DNA from: Sciscionella sediminilitoris
Lineage (GTDB): Bacteria > Actinomycetota > Actinomycetes > Mycobacteriales > Pseudonocardiaceae
Assembly: GCF_000737195.2 (NCBI RefSeq)
Contig: NZ_JALM01000003.1
Location: 122,795 to 186,794, forward strand
Reading direction: 5' to 3'
Length of the DNA stretch: 64,000 bases
The position numbers and the translations under genes were made by a program. The notes under the pieces are model-generated. The model had not been told where the DNA came from. It made no database searches and was given only the letters and a program-made list of their open reading frames with translations. Position 1 is the stretch's first letter, and every line of letters starts with the position of its first letter. This document shows, piece by piece, positions 52,893-60,321 of this stretch.

Positions 52893-53657
52893 TTAGCTCG
52901 CGTCGACGAGGTGGTCGAATACGAACATGTGGCCGGGATAGTGGGTGATCGCGTAGGCGGCATCGGCGTTCGGCAGGGCGAGCTGCGGGGTCACCCCGCA
53001 CGCCCAGAACACCGGGACGTCACCGGGCTCGATCACCGGGGAGGGGCCGAAATCGGGCGCATGGAGATCGGTGATGCCGAGGGCTTCCGGGGCGCCGATG
53101 TGCACCGGGGCACCGTGCCCGGTCGGATAGCGCGCGGTGATCTCGACCGCCCGCGCCACGTGTTCGGCGGGTAGCGCACGCATGCTGACCACGAGCGGAC
53201 CGCTGAGCCGTTCTGCGGGGTGGGCGGCACGGGTGGTCACATACACCGGTGGTGCCATGGTGTCCGGTGCGTAGCGGATCGGGATCCCGGCACGGCGCAA
53301 CGGCCCTTCCCAGGTATGGCTGCAGCCGAGCAGGAAACCGACCGAATCGGCGCGCCAGTACTCGGTGATGTCGGTCGGTTCTTCGACCAGCTCGCCAGCG
53401 CGCCACACCCGGTAGCGAGGCAGCGTGCTGCGCAGATCCGCCTCCGTCGCACCGAATCGCAGTATCGGGTCTCCCGGTTCGGTGACCGCGATGACCGGGC
53501 AGTAGCGCGAATTCCTGGTGCAGAACAACAGAAACTCGAAGGCCAGTTCGCGCGGGACGATGGCGAGGTTCGCCTGCTGGTGACCGTCGAGCAACCCGGC
53601 GGTCGGTCCGGTCATGCGGCCCGCGGCGATGTCCGCGCGCAGTTCCTGTGGTGTCAT
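52893..53657 (-). CDS. ycsI: putative hydro-lyase/D-glutamate cyclase-like protein (YcsI, DUF1445)
   Basis: The 254-residue protein is of the YcsI/DUF1445 family. QQANLAIVPRELAFEFLLFC, followed by TRNSRYCPVIAVTEPGDP, and the late TGHGAPVHIGAPEALGI are diagnostic. The related N-terminal domain of mammalian DGLUCY belongs to an enzyme that converts D-glutamate to 5-oxo-D-proline, and bacterial ycsI travels with the 5-oxoprolinase genes. It is the last gene of the operon and overlaps the MHS transporter stop (ATGA). A role in glutamate/5-oxoproline interconversion is plausible but unproven for the bacterial single-domain form. Confidence 0.88.
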   Translation of the reverse strand: MTPQELRADIAAGRMTGPTAGLLDGHQQANLAIVPRELAFEFLLFCTRNSRYCPVIAVTEPGDPILRFGATEADLRSTLPRYRVWRAGELVEEPTDITEYWRADSVGFLLGCSHTWEGPLRRAGIPIRYAPDTMAPPVYVTTRAAHPAERLSGPLVVSMRALPAEHVARAVEITARYPTGHGAPVHIGAPEALGITDLHAPDFGPSPVIEPGDVPVFWACGVTPQLALPNADAAYAITHYPGHMFVFDHLVDAS

Positions 53658-54961
53658 GTCAGCTCCGTGTACGCGGTCTCGCGGGTGACGAGCAGGGTGA
53701 GCAGGCTGATCACTCCCGCTCCGATCAGCAGATAACCGGGCGCGAGCAGGGTTCCGGTCGTCGAGATCAACCAGGTCGCCACATAGGGGGTGAGGCCGCC
53801 ACCGAGGATGGTCCCGATGTTGAAGCTCAGCGAGAGCCCGGTGTAGCGCACCCGGGTCGGGAATTGTTCGGCGTAGGTGGGATAGCCGACGGACTGCACG
53901 ATCGGGAACGGAATCGCCAGCACGAACATCGCCAGGCATGCGAGCCAGACGTTCCCGGTGTCCATCAGCATCATGGTGGGCAGGACGAGCACGACGTAGC
54001 CGAGGAATCCCACCAGCAGCACGAACTTGCGGCCCTTGCGGTCCGAAAGACCACCGAACATCGGCATCAGCAGACCCATGACCAGGTTCACCGCGGCGAT
54101 GATCCAGAACACCGCGTTCTTGTCGTATCCCAGATTCTGCGTGAGATAGATGTTCATGAACACCAGCCCGACCCAGTATCCGGCGTTCTGCCCGAAGGAA
54201 AGCGCGATCACTTTCAGGGTCGGCTTACCGTGGGAGCCCAGCACCTCACGCAGTGGCGCCTTGGCCAATCGGTGGTTCTGCTTGGCTTCCTCGAACGCCT
54301 TGGTGTCCTCCAATTTGTTCCGCACCACCAGCGAAACGACGATCAGCGGTATGGAGCAGAGAAACGGTATCCGCCAACCCCACGCCGCCATCTGCTCCTC
54401 GGTCAGCACACCGGAAACCACCCCGGCACAGGTGGCGGCGAGCGCCCCGCCGAGCGCCACCCCCATCGGGGTGAACCCGCCGAGGAAACCACGCCGTCCC
54501 GCGGGTGCCGACTCGGCGACGTAGGCCGCCGCTCCGGTCACCTCGCCACCGGCGAAGAAACCCTGCAACAGCCGCACGATCAGCAGTCCCAGCGGGGCGG
54601 CGAGACCGGCGGCCGAATAGGTCGGCAGCAGCCCGGTCAGTGCCGTCGCCGCGCCCATGCCGATGACGGTGAACAGCAGAACCGCCCGTCGCCCGATCCG
54701 GTCCCCCAGCCTGCCGAGCAGGATTCCGCCGAGGGGACGGATGAGGAAGGAGCTGCCGAACACCGCCAGCGTGGAGAGCAGGGCGGCGGTGGCATTCCCT
54801 CCCGGGAAGAACAGCGGACTGATCGTGACCGAGAGATAGCCGTAGACGCCGAATTCGTAGTATTCGATCGTGCTTCCGGCAAGTGCGGCGATACTCGCCT
54901 TTCTCGCGGACCGGTTTTCGGGCGTAGTCCGGTGACCATGCACTTTCGGTGTCGTCGGCAT
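53654..54961 (-). CDS. MHS-family MFS transporter of the 5-oxoproline operon
   Basis: The 435-residue protein has LAGSTIEYYEFGVYGYLSVT, GRLGDRIGRRAVLLF and RLLQGFFAGGEVTGAAAYVA, typical of MHS symporters (ProP, KgtP, ShiA relatives). Twelve helices are visible. ATG 54961 has GGAG at good spacing; ATG 54964 is possible. Embedded between pxpC and ycsI, it most likely imports 5-oxoproline, a cyclic imide or a related amino-acid derivative. Bacillus ycs clusters carry a transporter (YcsG) in the same context, but of a different family. Confidence 0.88.
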   Translation of the reverse strand: MPTTPKVHGHRTTPENRSARKASIAALAGSTIEYYEFGVYGYLSVTISPLFFPGGNATAALLSTLAVFGSSFLIRPLGGILLGRLGDRIGRRAVLLFTVIGMGAATALTGLLPTYSAAGLAAPLGLLIVRLLQGFFAGGEVTGAAAYVAESAPAGRRGFLGGFTPMGVALGGALAATCAGVVSGVLTEEQMAAWGWRIPFLCSIPLIVVSLVVRNKLEDTKAFEEAKQNHRLAKAPLREVLGSHGKPTLKVIALSFGQNAGYWVGLVFMNIYLTQNLGYDKNAVFWIIAAVNLVMGLLMPMFGGLSDRKGRKFVLLVGFLGYVVLVLPTMMLMDTGNVWLACLAMFVLAIPFPIVQSVGYPTYAEQFPTRVRYTGLSLSFNIGTILGGGLTPYVATWLISTTGTLLAPGYLLIGAGVISLLTLLVTRETAYTELT

Positions 54962-55012
54962 CATTGAACTCCAGCGGTCTTTGGTGGGGCTCGATCGGTC
55001 GGTGTCCCTGTC

Positions 55013-55894
55013 CTATGCGGCGGCTTCCGCCGTCCGGGTTCGTCTCGGTAACGGCCGGAAATGGATTATGCTGCCCGGCGCTGCCTGTGCCACCTTGTCG
55101 ATATCGCGTTCGGTGACCACTCCGATCACCGGATAGCCTCCGGTGACCGGGTGATCGGCGAGGAAAACGATCGGCTGGCCGGATGGCGGGATCTGCACCG
55201 ATCCGCGCACCATCCCCTCGCTGGCGATGTGAATGTCCTCGGATTCCAGTGGTGTTCCGGAAAGCCGGGCGCCGACCCGATTCGTCTCCGCGGAGACTCG
55301 CCAGGTTCCGGTGATGAATCGCTGACGCTGCGCGGCATCGAACAGATCGTCTCGCGGTCCCCAGCGGAATTCCGCGGTGAGTTCCGCGAACGGAATCCGG
55401 TTCACCGCCAGTTCGGTCGGAATCACCGGATACGCGTGCGGTTCACCGATCCGGAACGTGTCCGCTCGGCGCACCGGGCTCGGTCCGTGCCCGGCGAGCA
55501 GATCGTGGCCCGCCCCGCCGAGCACCGTTTCGACCAGCAGCCCGCCCGCGACGGCCAGATAGCTGCGCAGTCCGTGGCACGGGGTACCGAGTGCGAGTTC
55601 GTCACCGGCCCCGAGCCGCAGCCGGGCCGCGTCGGCAACCGGGCGGCCGTTGACCGAGACCGGAACCGGCGCACCGGTCACGGCCACGATCCGGGCGGCG
55701 CCGAAGCGCAGCCGCAGCCCGCCGAGGGTGCACTCGAACGCCGGGGAGCCGGGCGGATTGCCCACGAGGCGATTCGCCATGCGCAGCGCCTCCCGGTCGG
55801 CCGCGCCCGAGGGGCTCACCCCGAGATGCGCGTACCCGGTGCGCCCCAGGTCCTGCACGGTGGTCAGGGGCCCCGGTTCCAGCACGCTCAGCAT
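55013..55894 (-). CDS. pxpC: 5-oxoprolinase subunit C
   Basis: The 293-residue KipA/PxpC-family protein has LEPGPLTTVQDLGRTGYAHL then GVSPSGAADREALRMANRLV at the front, the classic signature, and SVQIPPSGQPIVFLADHPVT further on, followed by GGYPVIGVV. With PxpA and PxpB it makes the ATP-dependent prokaryotic 5-oxoprolinase that opens 5-oxo-L-proline to L-glutamate. The start overlaps the pxpB stop. The family also contains allophanate-hydrolase-like subunits; the complete ABC set supports the oxoprolinase call. Confidence 0.93.
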   Translation of the reverse strand: MLSVLEPGPLTTVQDLGRTGYAHLGVSPSGAADREALRMANRLVGNPPGSPAFECTLGGLRLRFGAARIVAVTGAPVPVSVNGRPVADAARLRLGAGDELALGTPCHGLRSYLAVAGGLLVETVLGGAGHDLLAGHGPSPVRRADTFRIGEPHAYPVIPTELAVNRIPFAELTAEFRWGPRDDLFDAAQRQRFITGTWRVSAETNRVGARLSGTPLESEDIHIASEGMVRGSVQIPPSGQPIVFLADHPVTGGYPVIGVVTERDIDKVAQAAPGSIIHFRPLPRRTRTAEAAA

Positions 55895-56526
55895 GGGTGC
55901 ACCGCCTTGAACACGACGCGGTCCCCGATGCTCAGCCGGTTCGGCGGGGCACCGTGCGGATCCCAGAGCCGTTCCTCGGTACGCCCGATCAGGTGCCAGC
56001 CCCCCGGGGTCGTTCCCGGGTACACCACGGTGTGGTTTCCCGCGATCGCAACGCTTCCCGCCTCGATACGGGTGCGCGGGCTGGGCCGCCTCGGCAGCGA
56101 GAGGGTTTCCGGAAGCCCGTCGATATAGGCGAATCCCGGTGCGAAGCCGAAGAACTCGACCACGTGCGCGGCGCACGTGTGGGCGGCGACGACCTCCGCC
56201 GTGCTCATGTCCAGCGCGTCGGCCACCGCGCCCAGGTCCGGCCCGTCGTAGCGAACCGGGATCTCGACGGTGCGCCCCGAGCTCGCCGGTTCATCGTCCT
56301 CTCCGTGCTCGGTGAGCATCTTCTGCAGCAGTGAGCCGATCTGCTCGGTGTGTGCGGCCTTCTTCGCGGTGATCAGCACGGTTCGGGCCGCGGGGACCAC
56401 CTCGGCAACCAGCCCGGCCCAGTCCTGCTCCCGGACCGCGAGGGCGATCCCGGTCACCGCGCGCTCGTCCGACTCCAGCAGCCAGCCCCGGTCCCCGGCC
56501 CGCCGCAAACGGTTGCGTTCGGCCAT
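55888..56526 (-). CDS. pxpB: 5-oxoprolinase subunit B
   Basis: The 212-residue KipI/PxpB protein has VRYDGPDLGAVADALDMSTA, then HVVEFFGFAPGFAYIDGLPE and IAGNHTVVYPGTTPGGWHLI, the family signature. ATG 56526 has TGAGG at good spacing; GTG 56532 is the alternative. It overlaps pxpC by 7 nt and follows pxpA by a few bases. KipI of Bacillus also inhibits sporulation kinase A, but co-location with PxpA and PxpC indicates the enzymatic role. Confidence 0.93.
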   Translation of the reverse strand: MAERNRLRRAGDRGWLLESDERAVTGIALAVREQDWAGLVAEVVPAARTVLITAKKAAHTEQIGSLLQKMLTEHGEDDEPASSGRTVEIPVRYDGPDLGAVADALDMSTAEVVAAHTCAAHVVEFFGFAPGFAYIDGLPETLSLPRRPSPRTRIEAGSVAIAGNHTVVYPGTTPGGWHLIGRTEERLWDPHGAPPNRLSIGDRVVFKAVHPC

Positions 56527-56533
56527 GTCCACC

Positions 56534-57292
56534 TCACCGGATCGGCGTCAGCGAAACGCCCGCCTCGCGTAGTGCTGAGGCGACCGCCGAAGCGAGCTCG
56601 AGCGCCCCGGCCGTGTCACTGTGCACGCACAGCGCGGCGGGCGTGATCGGAATGTCCTCCCCGGTGACGGCGGTGACCCTGCCCTCGACCACCATGCGCA
56701 CCACCCGGCGTGCGGCTTCCTCCCGGTCGGTGACCAGGGCGCCGGGCTGATCGCGCGGTACCAGCAGCCCCCGCGCGTCGTAGCCCCGGTCGGCGAAGGC
56801 CTCGGCCAGCGGGCGAAGCCCGGCATCCTCGGCCTGGCGCCATACCTCGGTTCCCGGTTGGCACAGCAGCGGCAGTGCCGGATCGGCGGTGGCGACCGCC
56901 TCGACGAGCGCCGCCGCGTGTTCCCGATGGGTCGCCGCGGTGTTGTAGAGGGCGCCATGTGCCTTCACGTAATCGACGCGGCCACCGGCGATCTCGGCGA
57001 AGATCCGTAGGGCGCCGATCTGATAGAGCAGGTCGTTCACCAGGGTTCCGGTCGGCACGTCGATGAATCGCCTGCCGAAACCGGCAAGGTCCCGATAGGA
57101 CACTTGGGCGCCGATGGCCACCCCGCGCCGCACCGCGGCAGCGCAGGTGCGGCGCAGGATGTCCGGATCGCCCGCGTGGAAACCACAGGCGATATTGGCC
57201 GCGGTGACGTGATCGAGCAGCGCTTCGTCATCGGTGAACCGCCATGGGCCGAAGCCCTCACCGACGTCGGTGTTGATCGCGACCCCGGTCAT
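56534..57292 (-). CDS. pxpA: 5-oxoprolinase subunit A (LamB/YcsF)
   Basis: The 252-residue LamB/YcsF-family protein has VAINTDVGEGFGPWRFTDDE, VTAANIACGFHAGDPDILRR and DYVKAHGALYNTAATHREHA, all diagnostic. Its polysaccharide-deacetylase-like barrel is the catalytic part of the PxpABC enzyme. The ATG at 57292 overlaps the TPP-enzyme beta-subunit stop (ATGA), tying oxoprolinase synthesis to the decarboxylase. Confidence 0.95.
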   Translation of the reverse strand: MTGVAINTDVGEGFGPWRFTDDEALLDHVTAANIACGFHAGDPDILRRTCAAAVRRGVAIGAQVSYRDLAGFGRRFIDVPTGTLVNDLLYQIGALRIFAEIAGGRVDYVKAHGALYNTAATHREHAAALVEAVATADPALPLLCQPGTEVWRQAEDAGLRPLAEAFADRGYDARGLLVPRDQPGALVTDREEAARRVVRMVVEGRVTAVTGEDIPITPAALCVHSDTAGALELASAVASALREAGVSLTPIR

Positions 57293-57867
57293 GCCGCGAT
57301 CCGGCCGGTCAGCCAGCGCCGGAACCGGTCCGCGTGCACGACCGGGTCGATCAGCAGCAGCGGGGTGCCCGGTTCGTTGCCCGCTTCGATGCGGGTGTGC
57401 ACGAACCACGGTCCCGGCTCGGTCAGCGTCCTGCGCAGGGCCGCGTCGAGTTCCCCGATCGTGTTCGCGCGCAGCACGCCGAGACCGACGGATTCGGCGA
57501 TCGCGCCGAGGTCGAGCTTCTCCGCCTGCGTCGCGATGCCCGCCGTCGAGGCGTAAACCCCGTTGTCCAGCAACACGATGACCAGGTTCGGCTGGGCCAG
57601 ATAGCCGGCCGTCGCCGCGGAACCGAGATTCATCAGCAGCGAACCGTCCCCGTCGAGCACCACGCTGCGGGAAACCCCGCTGCCCGCGATCCCCAGGGCG
57701 ATCCCGGTCCCTACCGAGACGGTCAGCCCCATGGCGTCGAGCAGATACAGGTGATTGTCCCGGTCGGCGACGGCCGCGAGCTCCCGGCTGGTGGCCGCGC
57801 AGGTGGCGGTGACCGGTACCTCGGCGGTCTGTGCGGTGATCGCCCGCAGCGCCTCGATGCGTTTCAC
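57289..57867 (-). CDS. TPP-dependent 2-oxo acid decarboxylase, beta (TPP-binding) subunit
   Basis: The 192-residue C-terminal half of a TPP enzyme resembles sulfopyruvate decarboxylase beta (ComE) and phosphonopyruvate decarboxylase. The TPP/Mg motif is visible as VVLDGDGSLLMNLGSAATAG and IVLLDNGVYASTAG (GDG...N). It pairs with the alpha subunit encoded just upstream by ATGA overlap. Substrate options are sulfopyruvate, phosphonopyruvate or, by context with 5-oxoprolinase, an aminotransferase and succinate-semialdehyde dehydrogenase, 2-oxoglutarate. The reaction type (2-oxo acid to aldehyde + CO2) is well supported; the substrate is inference. Confidence 0.85.
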   Translation of the reverse strand: MKRIEALRAITAQTAEVPVTATCAATSRELAAVADRDNHLYLLDAMGLTVSVGTGIALGIAGSGVSRSVVLDGDGSLLMNLGSAATAGYLAQPNLVIVLLDNGVYASTAGIATQAEKLDLGAIAESVGLGVLRANTIGELDAALRRTLTEPGPWFVHTRIEAGNEPGTPLLLIDPVVHADRFRRWLTGRIAA

Positions 57868-58394
57868 GCGCGCGCCTCCTTGTCGTTGAAGTCGAAGAAT
57901 TCCATGAGCACGACGACCGGCCGGAAGGTCATCCGCGCGTGGTTGCCCGCCTCGGCGACCGTGGCGCGCCAGTCCTGCGGAGTGTTCCTCCGGTCCAGCC
58001 GGAATACCGGGATTCCCGTGGAGTTCAGCATTTCCGGAACCGGCGCGGAGATCGCGTGGATCATCGAGTTGTACTCACCGAGACCGCCGCGGGTGTTCGC
58101 CACGATCAGCAGCGGCAGGTGGTAGGCCAGCGCGAACGTGGTCAGCGCCGTCAGCGCGTTGCCGAAACCGTTGTCCTGCATGACGATCACGCCGAACTTC
58201 CCGGCCAGCGGGAGGGCACCGATGATGCCGACCGCTTCCTCTTCCCGCGAAACGGGGAAGGTCTCGATCTCGCTGTCCCGCAGCCCGTCGATGATGCCCG
58301 CGATGCTGTTGCTCGGCACATAGGCCACGGCATCCGGGCCGAGCCCGGTGACCGCTTCGACGACCTGTTCGTGACGTTGTGCAGTGTTGCTCAT
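57864..58394 (-). CDS. TPP-dependent 2-oxo acid decarboxylase, alpha (Pyr-domain) subunit
   Basis: The 176-residue N-terminal Pyr domain resembles ComD. VAYVPSNSIAGIIDGLRDSE, VSREEEAVGIIGALPLAGKF and VIVMQDNGFGNALTALTTFA match this family. The glutamate in SREEEAVG is the one that activates the TPP aminopyrimidine. Split alpha/beta genes of this length are otherwise typical of sulfopyruvate decarboxylase. The start overlaps the aminotransferase stop (ATGA), coupling transamination to decarboxylation. Confidence 0.85.
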   Translation of the reverse strand: MSNTAQRHEQVVEAVTGLGPDAVAYVPSNSIAGIIDGLRDSEIETFPVSREEEAVGIIGALPLAGKFGVIVMQDNGFGNALTALTTFALAYHLPLLIVANTRGGLGEYNSMIHAISAPVPEMLNSTGIPVFRLDRRNTPQDWRATVAEAGNHARMTFRPVVVLMEFFDFNDKEARA

Positions 58395-59578
58395 GTGGTC
58401 TCCAGTGCGGCGATGATGCGACGTAGTCCCTCGGTGAGTTCTTCGGTCGAGCAGGCGTACGAGACCCGCAGCGAGTGGGTACCGCCCTGCGGGTCGAAGG
58501 CGGTGCCGGGAACCACCGCGACATGGTGTTCCTCGAGAAGCCGCAGGGCGAACCGCTCGGCGGGTTCCGCGGATCCCGGCTCGTAGCTCAGATACAGGTA
58601 GAAAGCCCCGTCGGGAACCGCGACCCGCAGCCGGTCGGTGCCACGCAGCACTTCCAGCGCGGCGTCGCGGCGCGCATGGAAGGAACGGCGCATCGTCTCC
58701 GCTTCCGCGCGGGCGCAGCGCAACGCCGCGACCGCGCCGGACTGGATGAAGGTGTTCGGGCACACCGTGGTGTACTGGCGGACCCGCAACGCGGGCGCGA
58801 TCAACTCACGCGGTCCGGCAAGCCAGCCCAGCCGCCAGCCGTCCATGGCGAAGGCCTTCGCGAACCCGCCGATCGAGAACGTTCGTGGATAGAGTTCCTC
58901 GTGCGCCGCGGGACTGCTGTGCTCCGTGCCGTAGACCAGGTCCGCGTAGATCTCGTCGGAGAGCAGCAAAGCGTTGGTGCCGTTGAGCATTCCGGCCACA
59001 CTGTCCACATCGGAGCGGTCCGCGACCGTGCCCGTCGGGTTGTTCGGGGTGCACAGCACAACCATCCTGGTGCGTTCGTTGATCGCGCCGGCGAGCGCAT
59101 CCCGGTCCAGCCGGTATCCCCTGTCGGCGTCCAGCGGAACAGTGATCGGGGTCGCCCCGGCCAGCCTGATACACGAAAGATAGTGCGCCCAGGCGGGAAC
59201 CGGCACGACCACCTCGTCACCAGGCTGGCAGAACGCCATGATGGCAAGGAAAACGGCCTCGTTCGCTCCGACGGTCACCAGGAGCTCCCCATCCGCCTGG
59301 TAACGGAGTCCGCGCCGTTCGCGGAGGTACTCGGCGATCGCGGTGCGCAGTTCGAGCGTTCCCGCGTTCGGTCCATAGTGGACATCGCCGAGACGCAGTG
59401 CCTCCGCCGTCGCCTGCTTCGCGACATCCGGGCTGTCGAAATCGGGCCTGCCGATCTCCAGGTGATGGATCTTCGCACCGGCGGCGGAGAGCTCGGCGGC
59501 ACGGTCGAAGATCACCCTGATCGGCGAGGGTTTGATGTCCTCGAGCCGGGCGGCCGGGCGGCTCAGCGAGGTGACCAC
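58391..59578 (-). CDS. class I/II pyridoxal-phosphate aminotransferase
   Basis: The protein has 395 residues. Fold-type I motifs are VGANEAVFLAIMAFCQPGDE, LCTPNNPTGTVADRS, LLSDEIYADLVYG, and the Schiff-base lysine in IGGFAKAFAMDGWRLGWLAG. It is of the aspartate-aminotransferase subgroup (AspB-like). A GTG start at 59578 has GGAGAA upstream and overlaps the regulator gene by 16 nt. Its 2-oxo acid product should feed the TPP decarboxylase encoded next. Amino-donor preference is unknown. Confidence 0.9.
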   Translation of the reverse strand: MVTSLSRPAARLEDIKPSPIRVIFDRAAELSAAGAKIHHLEIGRPDFDSPDVAKQATAEALRLGDVHYGPNAGTLELRTAIAEYLRERRGLRYQADGELLVTVGANEAVFLAIMAFCQPGDEVVVPVPAWAHYLSCIRLAGATPITVPLDADRGYRLDRDALAGAINERTRMVVLCTPNNPTGTVADRSDVDSVAGMLNGTNALLLSDEIYADLVYGTEHSSPAAHEELYPRTFSIGGFAKAFAMDGWRLGWLAGPRELIAPALRVRQYTTVCPNTFIQSGAVAALRCARAEAETMRRSFHARRDAALEVLRGTDRLRVAVPDGAFYLYLSYEPGSAEPAERFALRLLEEHHVAVVPGTAFDPQGGTHSLRVSYACSTEELTEGLRRIIAALETT

Positions 59579-60255
59579 TCGTTCTCCTTCCGTTCCGCGC
59601 GGTGCTGCCAGCTCTCCCGCAATCCATGCTGTCCGCCGTCGATATGCGCGTGGATCTGTTCGGCAAGCGCCCCGGCGTCACCACGGGAGAGTGCGGACAT
59701 CATCGCGACGTGCTCGGACTGCACCCGCGGATGGGCGCAGGTGCCGTGTACGTAGTACCGCGAATACGGCTCGAGTTGGTGGTATAGCCGGGAAATCACC
59801 TCGTATCGCACCGGCAGCCCGGCCAGCCGGTACATGTCGAGGTGGAACGCGAAGTTCACCCGCGACCAGGTCTCCGCCCCCAGCTCCTCGATCCGGTCCA
59901 TCTGCTCGACCATCGAGTTCAACCGCGTCACATCGGCCCGGGAGACGCGTTCCACCACGTGCTCCGCGAAACTCGGTTCGATCAACCTGCGCAGGTCGTA
60001 GATCTCGTCGATCTCGGCCAGATCCAAGGCGATGACGAACGTTCCCATGCCCGATTCGCTGCGCAGCAAGCCTTCGCCGATCAGCGTGCGGATCGCCTCG
60101 CGCAACGGAATACGGCTCACCCCGAACCGATCGGCCAATTCCTCCTGCACCAGACGATGCCCCGGCGGGTACACCCCGTCGACGATCGCGATCCGCAGTG
60201 CGTCGGCGATGTCGTTCGGATTTTTCCCGACGGTCGGACTGTGGTCAGCTACCAT
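59563..60255 (-). CDS. GntR/FadR-family regulator of the 5-oxoproline operon
   Basis: The protein has 230 residues. The winged helix is VYPPGHRLVQEELADRFGVS then IPLREAIRTLIGEGLL, and the C-terminal FCD-type helical domain (FHLDMYRLAG, then HHLEPYSRYYVHGTCAHPRV-like) carries histidines for metal or acid binding. ATG 60255 abuts the palindrome and has no Shine-Dalgarno sequence, so it may be leaderless; a GTG 15 nt upstream is an alternative. It is the first gene of the minus-strand operon and divergent from the semialdehyde dehydrogenase gene, so one regulator likely governs both. Confidence 0.9.
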   Translation of the reverse strand: MVADHSPTVGKNPNDIADALRIAIVDGVYPPGHRLVQEELADRFGVSRIPLREAIRTLIGEGLLRSESGMGTFVIALDLAEIDEIYDLRRLIEPSFAEHVVERVSRADVTRLNSMVEQMDRIEELGAETWSRVNFAFHLDMYRLAGLPVRYEVISRLYHQLEPYSRYYVHGTCAHPRVQSEHVAMMSALSRGDAGALAEQIHAHIDGGQHGLRESWQHRAERKENEWSPR

Positions 60256-60275
60256 ATCCACTGTATACACTGGAT
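60256..60275. promoter_or_regulatory. FadR-type operator between regulator and gabD-like gene
   Basis: ATCCACTGTATACACTGGAT is symmetric at 18 of 20 positions with the core TGTATACA, typical of FadR/VanR-subfamily operators. It starts one base before the GntR start codon and lies 47 nt before the dehydrogenase ATG. Confidence 0.75.
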
Positions 60276-60321
60276 CCGAAACTCAGCGCAAGAGCATTGA
60301 GCAGGGCAAACGGAGGAACCC

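Noticed and set aside
55888..56526. KipI as a sporulation-kinase inhibitor
   Set aside because: Complete PxpABC context makes the 5-oxoprolinase role more likely.
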